Shown piece by piece: positions 21,673-30,247 of a stretch of DNA of 64,000 nt (position 1 is its first letter; each line of letters begins with the position of its first letter). This DNA is from JAXLYE01 sp046351595 (GTDB lineage Bacteria; Myxococcota_A; Polyangia; Palsa-1104; JAEUJZ01). Position numbers and translations under genes: made by a program. Below the pieces are notes generated by a model. The model made no database searches. It saw only the letters and a list, made by a program, of their open reading frames with translations, and was not told the origin of the DNA. The stretch lies in the NCBI GenBank assembly GCA_046351595.1, contig JAXLYE010000001.1:1426001-1490000 (forward strand), written 5' to 3'.

Positions 21673-24600
21673 CTACTCGCTGGCCATGCGCCAGGTGGCG
21701 CCGTACCAGGTCGTCTGCACGTTGGTCGGCTCGAGCGGGATGAACACACCCCACAACAGGCGCAGCGTGCGCTTGACGCCGTCGCGCGAGTAGCCGACCA
21801 AGCCGGACAGGAAGTTCCACTCGATGTCGCCGACGTGCGGGCGGCCGAAGCCGATGAGCGGCCAGAGCTCGAAGTGCCAGGCGCCGCGGCGCTGCGGGTC
21901 CTCGGGGTTGCCCTTGTAGTAGTAGCTGTTCAGGACCAGCGTGTAGTGGCCCTTGCTGTTGACCCAGTGCGCGCCGAACGGCAGGAACACCGTCGTCGAG
22001 GACTTCTCGCGCTTGAAGTGCCAGAACAGCGGGAAGATGACGCGGTCGCGGTCGCCGTTGGCGAAGTTGCGCGCGAAGGTCAGCAGCGGCGGCAGGAACA
22101 GCCAGCGCGTATTGTGCTCGTTGCGGCTGTAGGCAAAGAGCGGCAAGAGCGCCGTGAACTGCGTCGCCGGCCGCCGCAGGTACCAGAAGATCGGGAAGAT
22201 CACCGTCGAGGAGCGCTCCTTCCCGCCGAAGTGGAAGAAGACCGGGAAGGTGATGACGTTGTGGTAGCCGTCGGCGCGCTGCTTCACGTAGGTGAGGATC
22301 GGCGGGAACAGCCACGTCGTGGTGTTCGCCATCGCGTTGTAGCTGCGCGTGAACAGCGGGATCAGCGGGCCGAAGGCGGTCAGGCGGTCGCTGTGCAGGG
22401 TGTGGCTATCGAGGAACAGCGGGAACAGCAGCGACACCCGCTTGGTCAGCGTCCGGTACTGCCAGAACAGCGGCGTGACCATGGTCAGGCTGCGCCCGCC
22501 CGCGGCGGTGTGGAAGAACAGCGGCAGCCCCATGTACGTCGCGGCCGAGGTGCGCTGGTTGCGCGTGAAGTAGAACAGCGGCAAGAGCGCGAACGACTTC
22601 ACGTTCGCGTCCGAGCGCACGTACAGCGGGCCGAGGTAGGCGCGGAAGCCGCCGTCGGCCTGGCCGAAGCCGAACAGCGGCGTCAGCAGCCAGTTCTCGG
22701 GGGCGACACCGGCCTTGTGGCGGAAGTACAGCAGCGGCAGCGCCATGAAGCGGTAGCCGCCGTCGCCGTCGTTGCGCCCGTAGAACAGCGGCGCCAGGCC
22801 GCCGAAGGTCGCGGCGCCGCGCCGGCCGAAGTACAGCGGCCCCAGCACCGTCGTCGAGCGCTGCCGCGCCGGATCGCTGCTGTGGTAGAAGAACGGCGTC
22901 ACGAAGACCGAGCGGTTGGTGCCGCGCCGCGACGCGAACCACAGCGGGAACAGGCCGAAGTCGTCGCGGTCCTTCTGCACGTCGGCGTAAAACAGCAGGA
23001 AGACGCTGCGCGTGTGCTCGGTCGTGTGGTTGCGGTGGTAGAAGCCGATCGGCGAGATGAACGCCGTGCGCTCCTTGTCGCGGCCGTAGCCGAACAGCGG
23101 CACCAGGCCGACCGCGCGCGACTGCGCCTCGTCGTCGCGGTGGTAGAACAGCGGGCCCAGCACCGTCGTATTGCGGCGCGGCCCGCGGATCGACCAGATC
23201 AGCGGGAACAGCACGTCCGCGCTGAGCTCCGGCCGCCGCACCCCGTAGTAAAGGAGGCCGACCGTCCGGAACGTCGTCTTCTCCTCCTGCACCTGCATGA
23301 ACAGCGGGAACAGCACGTGCGCGCGGCGCCCGGGCGAGCAGTGGAAGAAGTACAGCGGCAGGACCGCGCGCGAGACCGACTGCTGCGGCGTGCCGATGCC
23401 GGTCGCGTGCTCGATGAACGGGCCGAACACCAGGGTCTGGCGCTCGGGCGTCTTGCGCATGCCGAACAGCGGGCCGACCAGGAACGTCTCGCGCGGCGTC
23501 TTGCTGTAGTAGACCAGCGGGAACAGGCCGCCGCGGGTCAGCGTGCCGTCGCCCTGCTTCTCGCGGCTAAAGAACACCGGGCCCGCGACCACGATCGAGC
23601 GCTCCGGCGTGCGGCTGTGGAACAAGAGCGGGAACAGCACCGTGTACGACCGCTGCGGCGAGCGCTTCCAGAACAACAGCGGCGCGATGCCGCCGGTGAC
23701 GCCGGCCGACTGATCGTCGACGGTGCACGGGCAGCGTCGGTTCCAGAACACCGGACCGACGACCACGGTCTCGGAGCCCGGCTCCTTGTGGTGGTAGAAC
23801 AGCGGCAGGAGGAGCTGCGTGCTGCGCTTGCCGTGGCGGCTCAGCCACAAGAGCGGGAACAGGCCGGCGTCGTAGCCCGCGTTCTCGCCCTTGACCTGCC
23901 AGCGGTAGAACAGCGGACCGAGCGAGAAGTGGTAGCGGCCGGCCGCGCGGTCGCCGGTGTAGATGAGCAGCGGCGGCGCCAGCAGGAAGTGCGGCCGCGG
24001 ACCGCGCGCCACCGAAAACAGCGGTAGCACGCCGCCGCCGCTGGCCTTCTCGTCGGGCCGCGACCAGCCGTAGATCGGACCGACGAAGCCGAGCTTCAGG
24101 TAGCGCGAGCTGTGGAACGCCGCGAGCAGCGGCGGCACCACGTGGGTTTCGGACTGCGCGGTGCGGCTGCGCACGCGGAAGTACACCGGTACCACGCCCT
24201 CGCTCGAGCCCTCGTCGTCGCGGCTGTAGAAGAACGGGCCGGCGTAGCCCCACGAGCTGCCGGTCTGCTTGTTGCGGTACCAGAATGTCAGCGGCGGCAG
24301 CACCGTGGTGACGCGGCGCACCGGATCGTCGCGCCGCACCATCGGCGGCACCAGCAGCACCGTGGTCGTCGACTCCTCGGGCTCGTTGCGGAACGAGCCG
24401 CCGAGCGGCGTCAGGATGAGGCGGCTCTTGTCAGCGCTGCGCCGGTATAGGAACAGCGGCAGCAGCGTCGTGTAGCGCTCGCCGGTGACGAAGTTCTCGC
24501 CGCTGAAGAACAGCGGCAGCACCGTGGTGCGGCTCTGCTCTTTGTTTCGCGAGTGGAACACCAGGGGCACGAAGCCGCCCAGTGTTTTCTCCGGCGTCTT

Positions 24601-25617
24601 TCGGTAGTAGCCGAGCCCGAGGAACAGCGCCAGCGTGTCCTGCGGCAGCTTGCGCACGTACAGGAGCAACGGCAAAAAGCCGGTGTCCGTGCGCTGCTCC
24701 TGGTTGTTGCGGTGGTGGAAGAACAGGAGCGGCGGCACCACCGCCGTCGTCGAGTGCCGGCGCTTCGAGGCCCAGAACAGCGGCAGGATGCCGCCCGCGG
24801 TGCCCGGGTTCTCGGCGTCGGTGTGGCGCTGGAAGAAGAACAGCGGCCAGACGCGGTGCGCGGTGAGCTCGGGCGTGCGCCGGTACTCGTAGGTCGGGAA
24901 GACCCAGGTCACGCGCTTCTGCGCGGTGGTGTTGCGGTGATCGACGAACAGCGGCGCCAGCACCCGCGTGCTCTTGCCCGGCCGCCAGACCGAGTAATAA
25001 AACGGCAGCACCACCCGGTACCCGATGGGCCCGGGCTGGTGGTAGTAGAGGATCGCGGACAGCGGTCGCTGGCGCGAGCGGCAGGTGTGCTTGACGCAGA
25101 TCGCCTCGTTCGGGCACTGCGAGTCGGAGTCACACTCGACCTGCTTCTCCTTCTGCTGCTGCTTGGCCTTCTGCGCCGCCTCGTCCTCGTCCTCTTCGTC
25201 CGGCTCGTTGGCCGGCGGCGTCGCGAACGGCACCTTCTCGGGATCCTGGAGCTGCGCCAGGAGCGGCGCGCCCGACCGGTCCTGATCCGCGCGGGTCTGC
25301 GGGTCGCCAGAGGCCGCCGCGCCGCTGAACGGCCGCAGCGGCGAGACGCCGAGCGGCGCCCCCGGCAGCCCGCCGGGCGCGCGCGCCGACGGACCCGGTG
25401 CGACACCCGGCGCCGCGTGCGCAGGGCGCGACCCGACGAGCGGGCCGCAGAGGGCCGCCAGGATGACAGAGAGCCCCAGGCCGAGCGCGAGCCCACGCGC
25501 CCGCGCGCCCTCAATCGGGGGCTGCGGTCGTGCGCGGCGGTCGGCTGCGGATGGAGTTGCGGCGGCGCTCCGGAGCGCGCTCGCGCCGGGCGACACCCTC
25601 ACGGTGTCATCTTCCAC
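21673..25617 (-). CDS. Giant exported repeat protein with about 22-24-residue PLF/YYR repeats
   Basis: Up to 1314 residues. N-terminus: basic stretch, hydrophobic leader (GLALGLGLSVILAALCGPLVG) ending at AHAAPG, a Pro/Gly/Asp/Glu linker with an acidic-Gln-rich patch, and a short Cys motif (CDSDSQCPNEAICVKHTC). Residues about 210 to 1290 are then an unbroken array of variants of V-x-PLFFY-x-R-x-x-x-R-S-x-T-x-V-x-GPLF, dozens of copies. Period and alternation suggest a beta-solenoid or beta-barrel-like repeat fold. GTG 25617 and GTG 25602 (GTGA overlap with the upstream stop) are both possible starts. It is translationally coupled to the preceding secreted-protein gene. Family and function not recognised; envelope location inferred. 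Confidence 0.75.
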   Translation of the reverse strand: MEDDTVRVSPGASALRSAAATPSAADRRARPQPPIEGARARGLALGLGLSVILAALCGPLVGSRPAHAAPGVAPGPSARAPGGLPGAPLGVSPLRPFSGAAASGDPQTRADQDRSGAPLLAQLQDPEKVPFATPPANEPDEEDEDEAAQKAKQQQKEKQVECDSDSQCPNEAICVKHTCRSRQRPLSAILYYHQPGPIGYRVVLPFYYSVWRPGKSTRVLAPLFVDHRNTTAQKRVTWVFPTYEYRRTPELTAHRVWPLFFFQRHTDAENPGTAGGILPLFWASKRRHSTTAVVPPLLFFHHRNNQEQRTDTGFLPLLLYVRKLPQDTLALFLGLGYYRKTPEKTLGGFVPLVFHSRNKEQSRTTVLPLFFSGENFVTGERYTTLLPLFLYRRSADKSRLILTPLGGSFRNEPEESTTTVLLVPPMVRRDDPVRRVTTVLPPLTFWYRNKQTGSSWGYAGPFFYSRDDEGSSEGVVPVYFRVRSRTAQSETHVVPPLLAAFHSSRYLKLGFVGPIYGWSRPDEKASGGGVLPLFSVARGPRPHFLLAPPLLIYTGDRAAGRYHFSLGPLFYRWQVKGENAGYDAGLFPLLWLSRHGKRSTQLLLPLFYHHKEPGSETVVVGPVFWNRRCPCTVDDQSAGVTGGIAPLLFWKRSPQRSYTVLFPLLFHSRTPERSIVVAGPVFFSREKQGDGTLTRGGLFPLVYYSKTPRETFLVGPLFGMRKTPERQTLVFGPFIEHATGIGTPQQSVSRAVLPLYFFHCSPGRRAHVLFPLFMQVQEEKTTFRTVGLLYYGVRRPELSADVLFPLIWSIRGPRRNTTVLGPLFYHRDDEAQSRAVGLVPLFGYGRDKERTAFISPIGFYHRNHTTEHTRSVFLLFYADVQKDRDDFGLFPLWFASRRGTNRSVFVTPFFYHSSDPARQRSTTVLGPLYFGRRGAATFGGLAPLFYGRNDGDGGYRFMALPLLYFRHKAGVAPENWLLTPLFGFGQADGGFRAYLGPLYVRSDANVKSFALLPLFYFTRNQRTSAATYMGLPLFFHTAAGGRSLTMVTPLFWQYRTLTKRVSLLFPLFLDSHTLHSDRLTAFGPLIPLFTRSYNAMANTTTWLFPPILTYVKQRADGYHNVITFPVFFHFGGKERSSTVIFPIFWYLRRPATQFTALLPLFAYSRNEHNTRWLFLPPLLTFARNFANGDRDRVIFPLFWHFKREKSSTTVFLPFGAHWVNSKGHYTLVLNSYYYKGNPEDPQRRGAWHFELWPLIGFGRPHVGDIEWNFLSGLVGYSRDGVKRTLRLLWGVFIPLEPTNVQTTWYGATWRMASE

Positions 25618-26219
25618 TCGCCGTTCTCCAGGACCAGGTGGATCTCATCGGTCTGGACGTTCTCGCCCTTGGTGCGCCGCACCTTGAGCGTGGCCAGCTT
25701 CATCTCGCCCTGGCTCTGGTACGACGTGCCGCGCAGCTCGAACAGGACGCCCTCGAGATCCTTCTGCGCCTGCTTCAGCGCGTCGGGCGACTGCATCATC
25801 TGCTGGCCGACCTGGCCCTGGTACATGAGCGCGTAGCAGTCGACGGCGCGGTTCCAGTCGCCCTTCTGCATGGCGCTGCGCCAGCGCTCGAAGGTCTTCT
25901 CGGGGGCCGAGAACTCGGCGCGGGCCGGCGGCAGCTTGAACGAGATGCTCTTGACCTTGTCGCGCGGCAGCTCGACCTTCTGCCCGCCGCTCGTCTCGAT
26001 GACCAGGATGCCGTCGTAGTAGTGGGTCAGCTTGCCGGCGATCTGGGTGTTGTCGGCGAGGGTCACGATCTCGCCCGCGGCCGGTGCTGCCGGGGCAGCG
26101 GCCAGCGCCGACCCGCCGTGGCCCAGGCCGAGCAGGGCGCCAAGCGCCACGCCAATGAACACGCACAACGCGCGGCGGCTTGCCCGGCAGCGGACCAGGC
26201 GACTCGAGAGAACGGTCAT
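25599..26219 (-). CDS. Exported protein with C-terminal DUF4878/NTF2-like segment
   Basis: 206 residues with a signal peptide (residues about 18-45, ending ALAAAP). Next comes an SH3/Sm-like beta segment (VTLADNTQIAGKLTHYYDGILVIETSGGQKVELPRDKVKSISF), which resembles a short LSM/bacterial SH3-type motif. The C-terminal half (FERWRSAMQKGDWNRAVDCYALMY ... VLENGEWKMTP) has the DUF4878/NTF2-like lipoprotein pattern. The start is fixed by AAGGAG 11 bases upstream of the ATG at 26219. Its stop overlaps the start of the giant repeat protein, so the two are likely made together. Confidence 0.65.
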   Translation of the reverse strand: MTVLSSRLVRCRASRRALCVFIGVALGALLGLGHGGSALAAAPAAPAAGEIVTLADNTQIAGKLTHYYDGILVIETSGGQKVELPRDKVKSISFKLPPARAEFSAPEKTFERWRSAMQKGDWNRAVDCYALMYQGQVGQQMMQSPDALKQAQKDLEGVLFELRGTSYQSQGEMKLATLKVRRTKGENVQTDEIHLVLENGEWKMTP

Positions 26220-26383
26220 CCGAGAGACTCCTTGCGAACTTCTGGCTGGGGCGCTGGGTTTACCTCGCTCTTCCCTCGGTGTCAAGCACCGGGGCCGCGG
26301 GCGCCGGGCGGGTCCCTAGGGTGCCCTCGTCGCGAAGCGGGCTTCCCGATTTTGTGCAGGGTAAAGGACGGCGCGCTGCCCGG

Positions 26384-28138
26384 CTAGCGGCCCAGCCAGG
26401 CCAGCACCGCGTCGGCCGCGCGCAGGCCGTCGCCCGCGGCGCTGACGATGCCGCCGGCGTAGCCTGCGCCCTCGGCCACCGGGAACAGCCCGGCGAGCGA
26501 CGGCGACTGCAGCGAGCCCGGGTCGCGCACGATGCGCACCGGCGCCGAGGTCCGGGTCTCGACGCCGACGAGCTGCGCCTCGGCCGAGAGGAAGCCCGGC
26601 AGCGAGCGGTCGAAGGCCCGCACCGCCTCGCGCAGCGGCTCGCGCACGATCTCGGGCAGCACCTTGAGCAGGTCGCCCGGCCGGACGCTCGGCCGGTAGC
26701 TCGAGCGCAGCGGCGCCGCGGTCAGGCCCGGCGGCCGCCCGGCGACGAAGTCGGTGAGCCGGTGCGCGGGCGCGACGAAGCTGCCGCCGCCGGCCGCAAA
26801 CGCCGCCCGCTCCAGCGCGCGCTGGAACTCGATGCCCGCGAGCACGTCGTCCGGCCCGCTGCCGTAGCGCGCAAAGTCCGCCGGCTCGATGGTGACCACC
26901 AGCGCCGCGTTGGCCAGCGGCGAGTCGCGCCGCGACAGGCTCATACCGTTGGTGCACAGCGCCTCGGGCTCCGTCGACGCCGGCACGACCCAGCCGCCCG
27001 GGCACATGCAGAAGCTGTAGACGCCGCGGCCGCGCGCCTGCGCCGCGATCTGGTAGAACGCCGTCGGCAGCGCCGGGTGCTCGGCGGCGCGACCGTACTG
27101 GATGCGGTTGATCAGCGGCTGCGGGTGCTCGACGCGCACGCCGACCGCGAACGCCTTGGGCTGGAGCAGCACGCCGCGCCGCCGCAAGAGCTCGTAGACC
27201 GGCCGCGCGCTGTGCCCGACCGCCAGCACCACCGCGTCGCAGGGCAGCTCCTCGCCCGGCGCCGTGCGCACGCCGCGCAGCTGCCCCGAGGGCGACAGGA
27301 TCAGATCCACGACCGCGGTGCCCCAGCGGTAGGAGACGCCCAGCCGCTCGAGCTCGGTGCGCATCGCCACCAGGATCTTCGGCAGGCGGTTCGAGCCGAT
27401 GTGCGGGCGCGACTCGACGCCGATCTCGGGGTCGGCGCCGTGCTCGATGAGCGTGGCCAGGGTCTCGCCGATGGCCTCGCGGTCCTTGCTGCGGGTGTAC
27501 AGCTTGCCGTCGGAGAAGGTGCCGGCGCCGCCCTCGCCGAAGCAGTAGTTCGAGTCCGGCACCAGGCGGCCGCGCGTGATCGCCGCCAGCCCGTGCCGCC
27601 GCGGCTGCACCGGCTGGCCCTGCTCGCACAGCGTCACCTCGACGCCGGCCTGCGAAAGCCGCAGCGCCGCGAACGTCCCGGCCGGCCCGGCGCCGACCAC
27701 CACCACCCGGCGCTTCTGCGAAAGCGCGACCGGCGGCGCCAGCCGACCCAGCCCGCCGCCGCGCAGGAGCCGCCACGAGCCCTGGCCCGGACCCGGCGGC
27801 CAGCGCTGCTCGGCCAGCGCCGGACCCGGCTGCTCGCCGTGGCAGAAGACCTCGAGCTGGACGCGGAAGCCCATCGGGAAGCCCTTGCGGGCGTCGAGCG
27901 ACTTGCGCAAGAAGCGGCCGCCCTCGATGCGCTCCCGCGGGATGCCCGCGACCTCGGCGGCGCGCAGCAGCGCCCGCGCGTACAGCGCCTGCTCGACGTC
28001 GGTGTGCACCGCCGCCTGGCCCGGATCGTCGGCACCGGCCGCATCCCCCGCGCCGTCACCCGAGGCAGGCGGCGTCGGCGTCGGCCGCGCCGCGGGCAGC
28101 TCGGTCAGCGGGACAAAGACCTCTACTGTCGTTGACAC
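26384..28138 (-). CDS. FAD-dependent oxidoreductase, COG2509-type
   Basis: 584-residue flavoprotein. Dinucleotide-binding motif RVVVVGAGPAGTFAALRLSQAG (G-x-G-x-x-G) near residue 145, YCFGEGGAGTFSDGKLYTR, then a second FAD segment and a C-terminal GLFPVAEGAGYAGGIVSAAGDGLRAA that binds the isoalloxazine side. This is the layout of the uncharacterised FAD-dependent dehydrogenases of COG2509. The N-terminal 130 residues (VEVFVPLTELP ... ARALLRAAEVAG) match its small leader domain. The GTG at 28138 is preferred because the family-like sequence begins there; an ATG at 28195 would add 19 residues. Substrate unknown. Confidence 0.8.
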   Translation of the reverse strand: MSTTVEVFVPLTELPAARPTPTPPASGDGAGDAAGADDPGQAAVHTDVEQALYARALLRAAEVAGIPRERIEGGRFLRKSLDARKGFPMGFRVQLEVFCHGEQPGPALAEQRWPPGPGQGSWRLLRGGGLGRLAPPVALSQKRRVVVVGAGPAGTFAALRLSQAGVEVTLCEQGQPVQPRRHGLAAITRGRLVPDSNYCFGEGGAGTFSDGKLYTRSKDREAIGETLATLIEHGADPEIGVESRPHIGSNRLPKILVAMRTELERLGVSYRWGTAVVDLILSPSGQLRGVRTAPGEELPCDAVVLAVGHSARPVYELLRRRGVLLQPKAFAVGVRVEHPQPLINRIQYGRAAEHPALPTAFYQIAAQARGRGVYSFCMCPGGWVVPASTEPEALCTNGMSLSRRDSPLANAALVVTIEPADFARYGSGPDDVLAGIEFQRALERAAFAAGGGSFVAPAHRLTDFVAGRPPGLTAAPLRSSYRPSVRPGDLLKVLPEIVREPLREAVRAFDRSLPGFLSAEAQLVGVETRTSAPVRIVRDPGSLQSPSLAGLFPVAEGAGYAGGIVSAAGDGLRAADAVLAWLGR

Positions 28139-28214
28139 GGCGGCTTTATAGCAGAGACCCAACGCCGCGATCGCCGGTCCCCGCGCCGCTGCCATCGACC
28201 GCGCCGCGATCTGG

Positions 28215-28298
28215 CTCTGCGCCGCGCTCTGGGCCGCGCTCTGCGCCGCGCTCTGCGCCGCGCTCTGCGCCGCGCTCTGGGCCGCGCTCTGCGCCGCG
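28215..28298. repeat. Seven tandem 12-bp repeats in a divergent promoter region
   Basis: Seven head-to-tail copies of CTCTGCGCCGCG, of which the second and sixth read CTCTGGGCCGCG. They fill most of the space between the divergent flavoprotein gene and the methyltransferase gene. Position suggests they lie in or beside both promoters. A coding role is unlikely, since neither neighbour needs this stretch. Confidence 0.9.
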
Positions 28299-28322
28299 AC
28301 CGCCCAGAGCTACACTGCGCCC

Positions 28323-29081
28323 ATGGCAACCGACAACCGCGACGGGTGGAACGCCATCGCCGATGCCTATCAGCGCGAGCGCGGCTGGCCGCACGAGTCG
28401 CTGTACTGGGGCATCCGCTGCCCGCCCGAGACCGAGCTCGCTGTGCTCGATCCGGTCGCGGGCAAGGACGTGCTGGTGCTCGGCTGCGGCGGCGGCCAGG
28501 ACTGCGTCGCGCTGTGCGGCATGGGCGCCGGCCGCGTCATCGGCATCGACGCCTCCGAGCGGCAGCTCGCGCACGCCCGGGTGCGGTGCCAGCCGCTCGG
28601 CCCGCGCGTCACGCTCAAGCCCGGCGACGTCCAGCACCTCGACGAGCCGCCCGCGTCCTACGATCTGGCGGTGAGCGTGCACGTGCTGTCGTACGTCGCC
28701 GACGTGCCGGCGTGCCTGCGCGGCGTGTGGCGCTGCCTGCGACCGGGCGGCCAGCTCGCGCTCAGCGTGCACCACCCGCTCGACGCCATCACCCGCGACG
28801 AGCCGCCCTACGGCTTCAGCCAGACCTACTTCCAGGTCGAGACGCGCTGGGCCTGGGGCTCGCTCGGCGGCGCGGACGCCCCGTTCACCAGCTACCACCG
28901 CCCGGTCAGCGACTGGTTCCGCCTGCTCCGCGCGGCCGGCTTCACCGTCGAGAACATGCTGGAGCCGGCGCCCGTCGAGCTGCCGATCTGGCGCGACTCC
29001 GGCTGGTCCGGCGGCCCCTACTACGACAAGCTCGCGACCGTGCCCGGCACATTGATCCTCGCCGCGCGCAAGCCGCGCTGA
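28323..29081 (+). CDS. Class I SAM-dependent methyltransferase
   Basis: 252 residues. The SAM-binding motif VLVLGCGGGQDCVAL (about residues 50-64), the acidic end of strand two (GIDASERQL) and the post-motif segment YDLAVSVHVLSYVADV ... LRPGGQLALSVHHPL are those of the UbiE/Methyltransf_11 family. The substrate cannot be read from the sequence. ATG 28323 lies 24 bases after the 12-bp repeat array. It converges with the haem-motif lipoprotein gene 7 bases downstream. Confidence 0.85.
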   Translation: MATDNRDGWNAIADAYQRERGWPHESLYWGIRCPPETELAVLDPVAGKDVLVLGCGGGQDCVALCGMGAGRVIGIDASERQLAHARVRCQPLGPRVTLKPGDVQHLDEPPASYDLAVSVHVLSYVADVPACLRGVWRCLRPGGQLALSVHHPLDAITRDEPPYGFSQTYFQVETRWAWGSLGGADAPFTSYHRPVSDWFRLLRAAGFTVENMLEPAPVELPIWRDSGWSGGPYYDKLATVPGTLILAARKPR

Positions 29082-29088
29082 AAAAGGC

Positions 29089-30054
29089 TCAGTTCGCAGG
29101 AATGCGCGCGTCGAAGCGGCGCGTCGTGCGGTCGTAGTGGCAGGCCATGCAGGTGTACGGCGACGCCGCGACCCGATCGCCGCCGCCCGATGTGGCGAAG
29201 GTGCTGGTGCGGATCTGCTGGCCGTGCTCGTCGTACGTCAGAAAGTCGTGCGAGCCGTCGGCGCGCGCCCGCGTAAGCTGCACCTCGGTTTCGCGCACGC
29301 GGTAGTCCGGCGCCTCGCCCGCCAGCGTCTCGGCGACGTAGACGCCGGCCACGTGGTTGTCGTACAGCCGCCGCGGCCCGGCCTTGGGCATCGAGCTCTC
29401 GATCAGCCGCGACGGCGCCGCCGTGTAGTCCCAGATCGCGGCGCGGAAGCCGGCGAGCGTCAGCGGGTACCCGGCACTACAGGCGTAGTAGCGGTACAGG
29501 CCCCGTCGTAAAAAGGTCAGGTCCGGCCCCTTCTGCCCCGCCGGATCGAGCTTGGCGAAGGCGCCCGCAACGATCGGCCCGAACGCGGCGAAGCGGCTGC
29601 CGGTCCCGACGCCGCTCGTGCCTGCGGGCCCGGCCCCGCCGACCGGCGCCACCAGCTCGTGCGTCGACAGCGAGTCGCCGAGCTCCTCGTAGCGCCGCCC
29701 CAGAAGGTACGCCAGCGTCGCGCGCGAGAACTCGTTCACCTTCGACAGATCCAGCCGCGGCGCGAGGGCGCCGAGGTCGAGCGCGTACAGCTCCTCGTCG
29801 AAGCCCGGCCGCGCCTCGGTGCTGCTCGCCGGCAGCGGCGGTCCGCCCAGCGGCACCTCGCAGCTCGGCCGCGCGATCGCCTCCGGACCGGCGACCGCAT
29901 CGAGAGGCGCCGCCCCCCCGATCAGCGTCCCCGCCTCGCCGCACGCGCCCAGCCCGAGCGCGCCGAGCAGGCCCGCGCCGCACAACCCGGTTCGTGACCG
30001 GTTCACCAAGCGCAACACCGAGCGGTTCACCGAGCACCTCACCGAGCGGTTCAT
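29089..30054 (-). CDS. Lipoprotein with a C-terminal CxxCH haem motif
   Basis: 321 residues. A signal peptide (GLCGAGLLGALGLGAC) ends in a lipobox Cys at about residue 27, so it is probably anchored in the cell envelope. The body is not recognised. Near the C-terminus is CMACH, a covalent haem c attachment motif, in SPYTCMACHYDRTTRRFD. No second haem motif is present and the distal ligand cannot be assigned. The start MNRSVRC is chosen because the leader follows; the reading frame stays open upstream but lacks coding character. It is divergent from the sterol reductase gene with about 190 bases between. Confidence 0.6.
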   Translation of the reverse strand: MNRSVRCSVNRSVLRLVNRSRTGLCGAGLLGALGLGACGEAGTLIGGAAPLDAVAGPEAIARPSCEVPLGGPPLPASSTEARPGFDEELYALDLGALAPRLDLSKVNEFSRATLAYLLGRRYEELGDSLSTHELVAPVGGAGPAGTSGVGTGSRFAAFGPIVAGAFAKLDPAGQKGPDLTFLRRGLYRYYACSAGYPLTLAGFRAAIWDYTAAPSRLIESSMPKAGPRRLYDNHVAGVYVAETLAGEAPDYRVRETEVQLTRARADGSHDFLTYDEHGQQIRTSTFATSGGGDRVAASPYTCMACHYDRTTRRFDARIPAN

Positions 30055-30247
30055 GCGCGCACCATACCACCGCGGTCGCGTGCGCCCCCACGCCCCGCGC
30101 CGGCCGGACGGCGTGCAGTTTCGCACCGTCCGCACGCCCGGACGTCCGCACGCCGGCCGCCCGGGAGTTGTTGACAGCGACGGGGCGATCACACACCCTG
30201 GCGCCCCAAACCTGCACCACCGCGCCGCGCGCGCCGGAAGGAGTGTC

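Noticed and set aside
28215..28298. CRISPR-like array
   Set aside because: Units are 12 bp and adjoining, with no spacers or cas genes.
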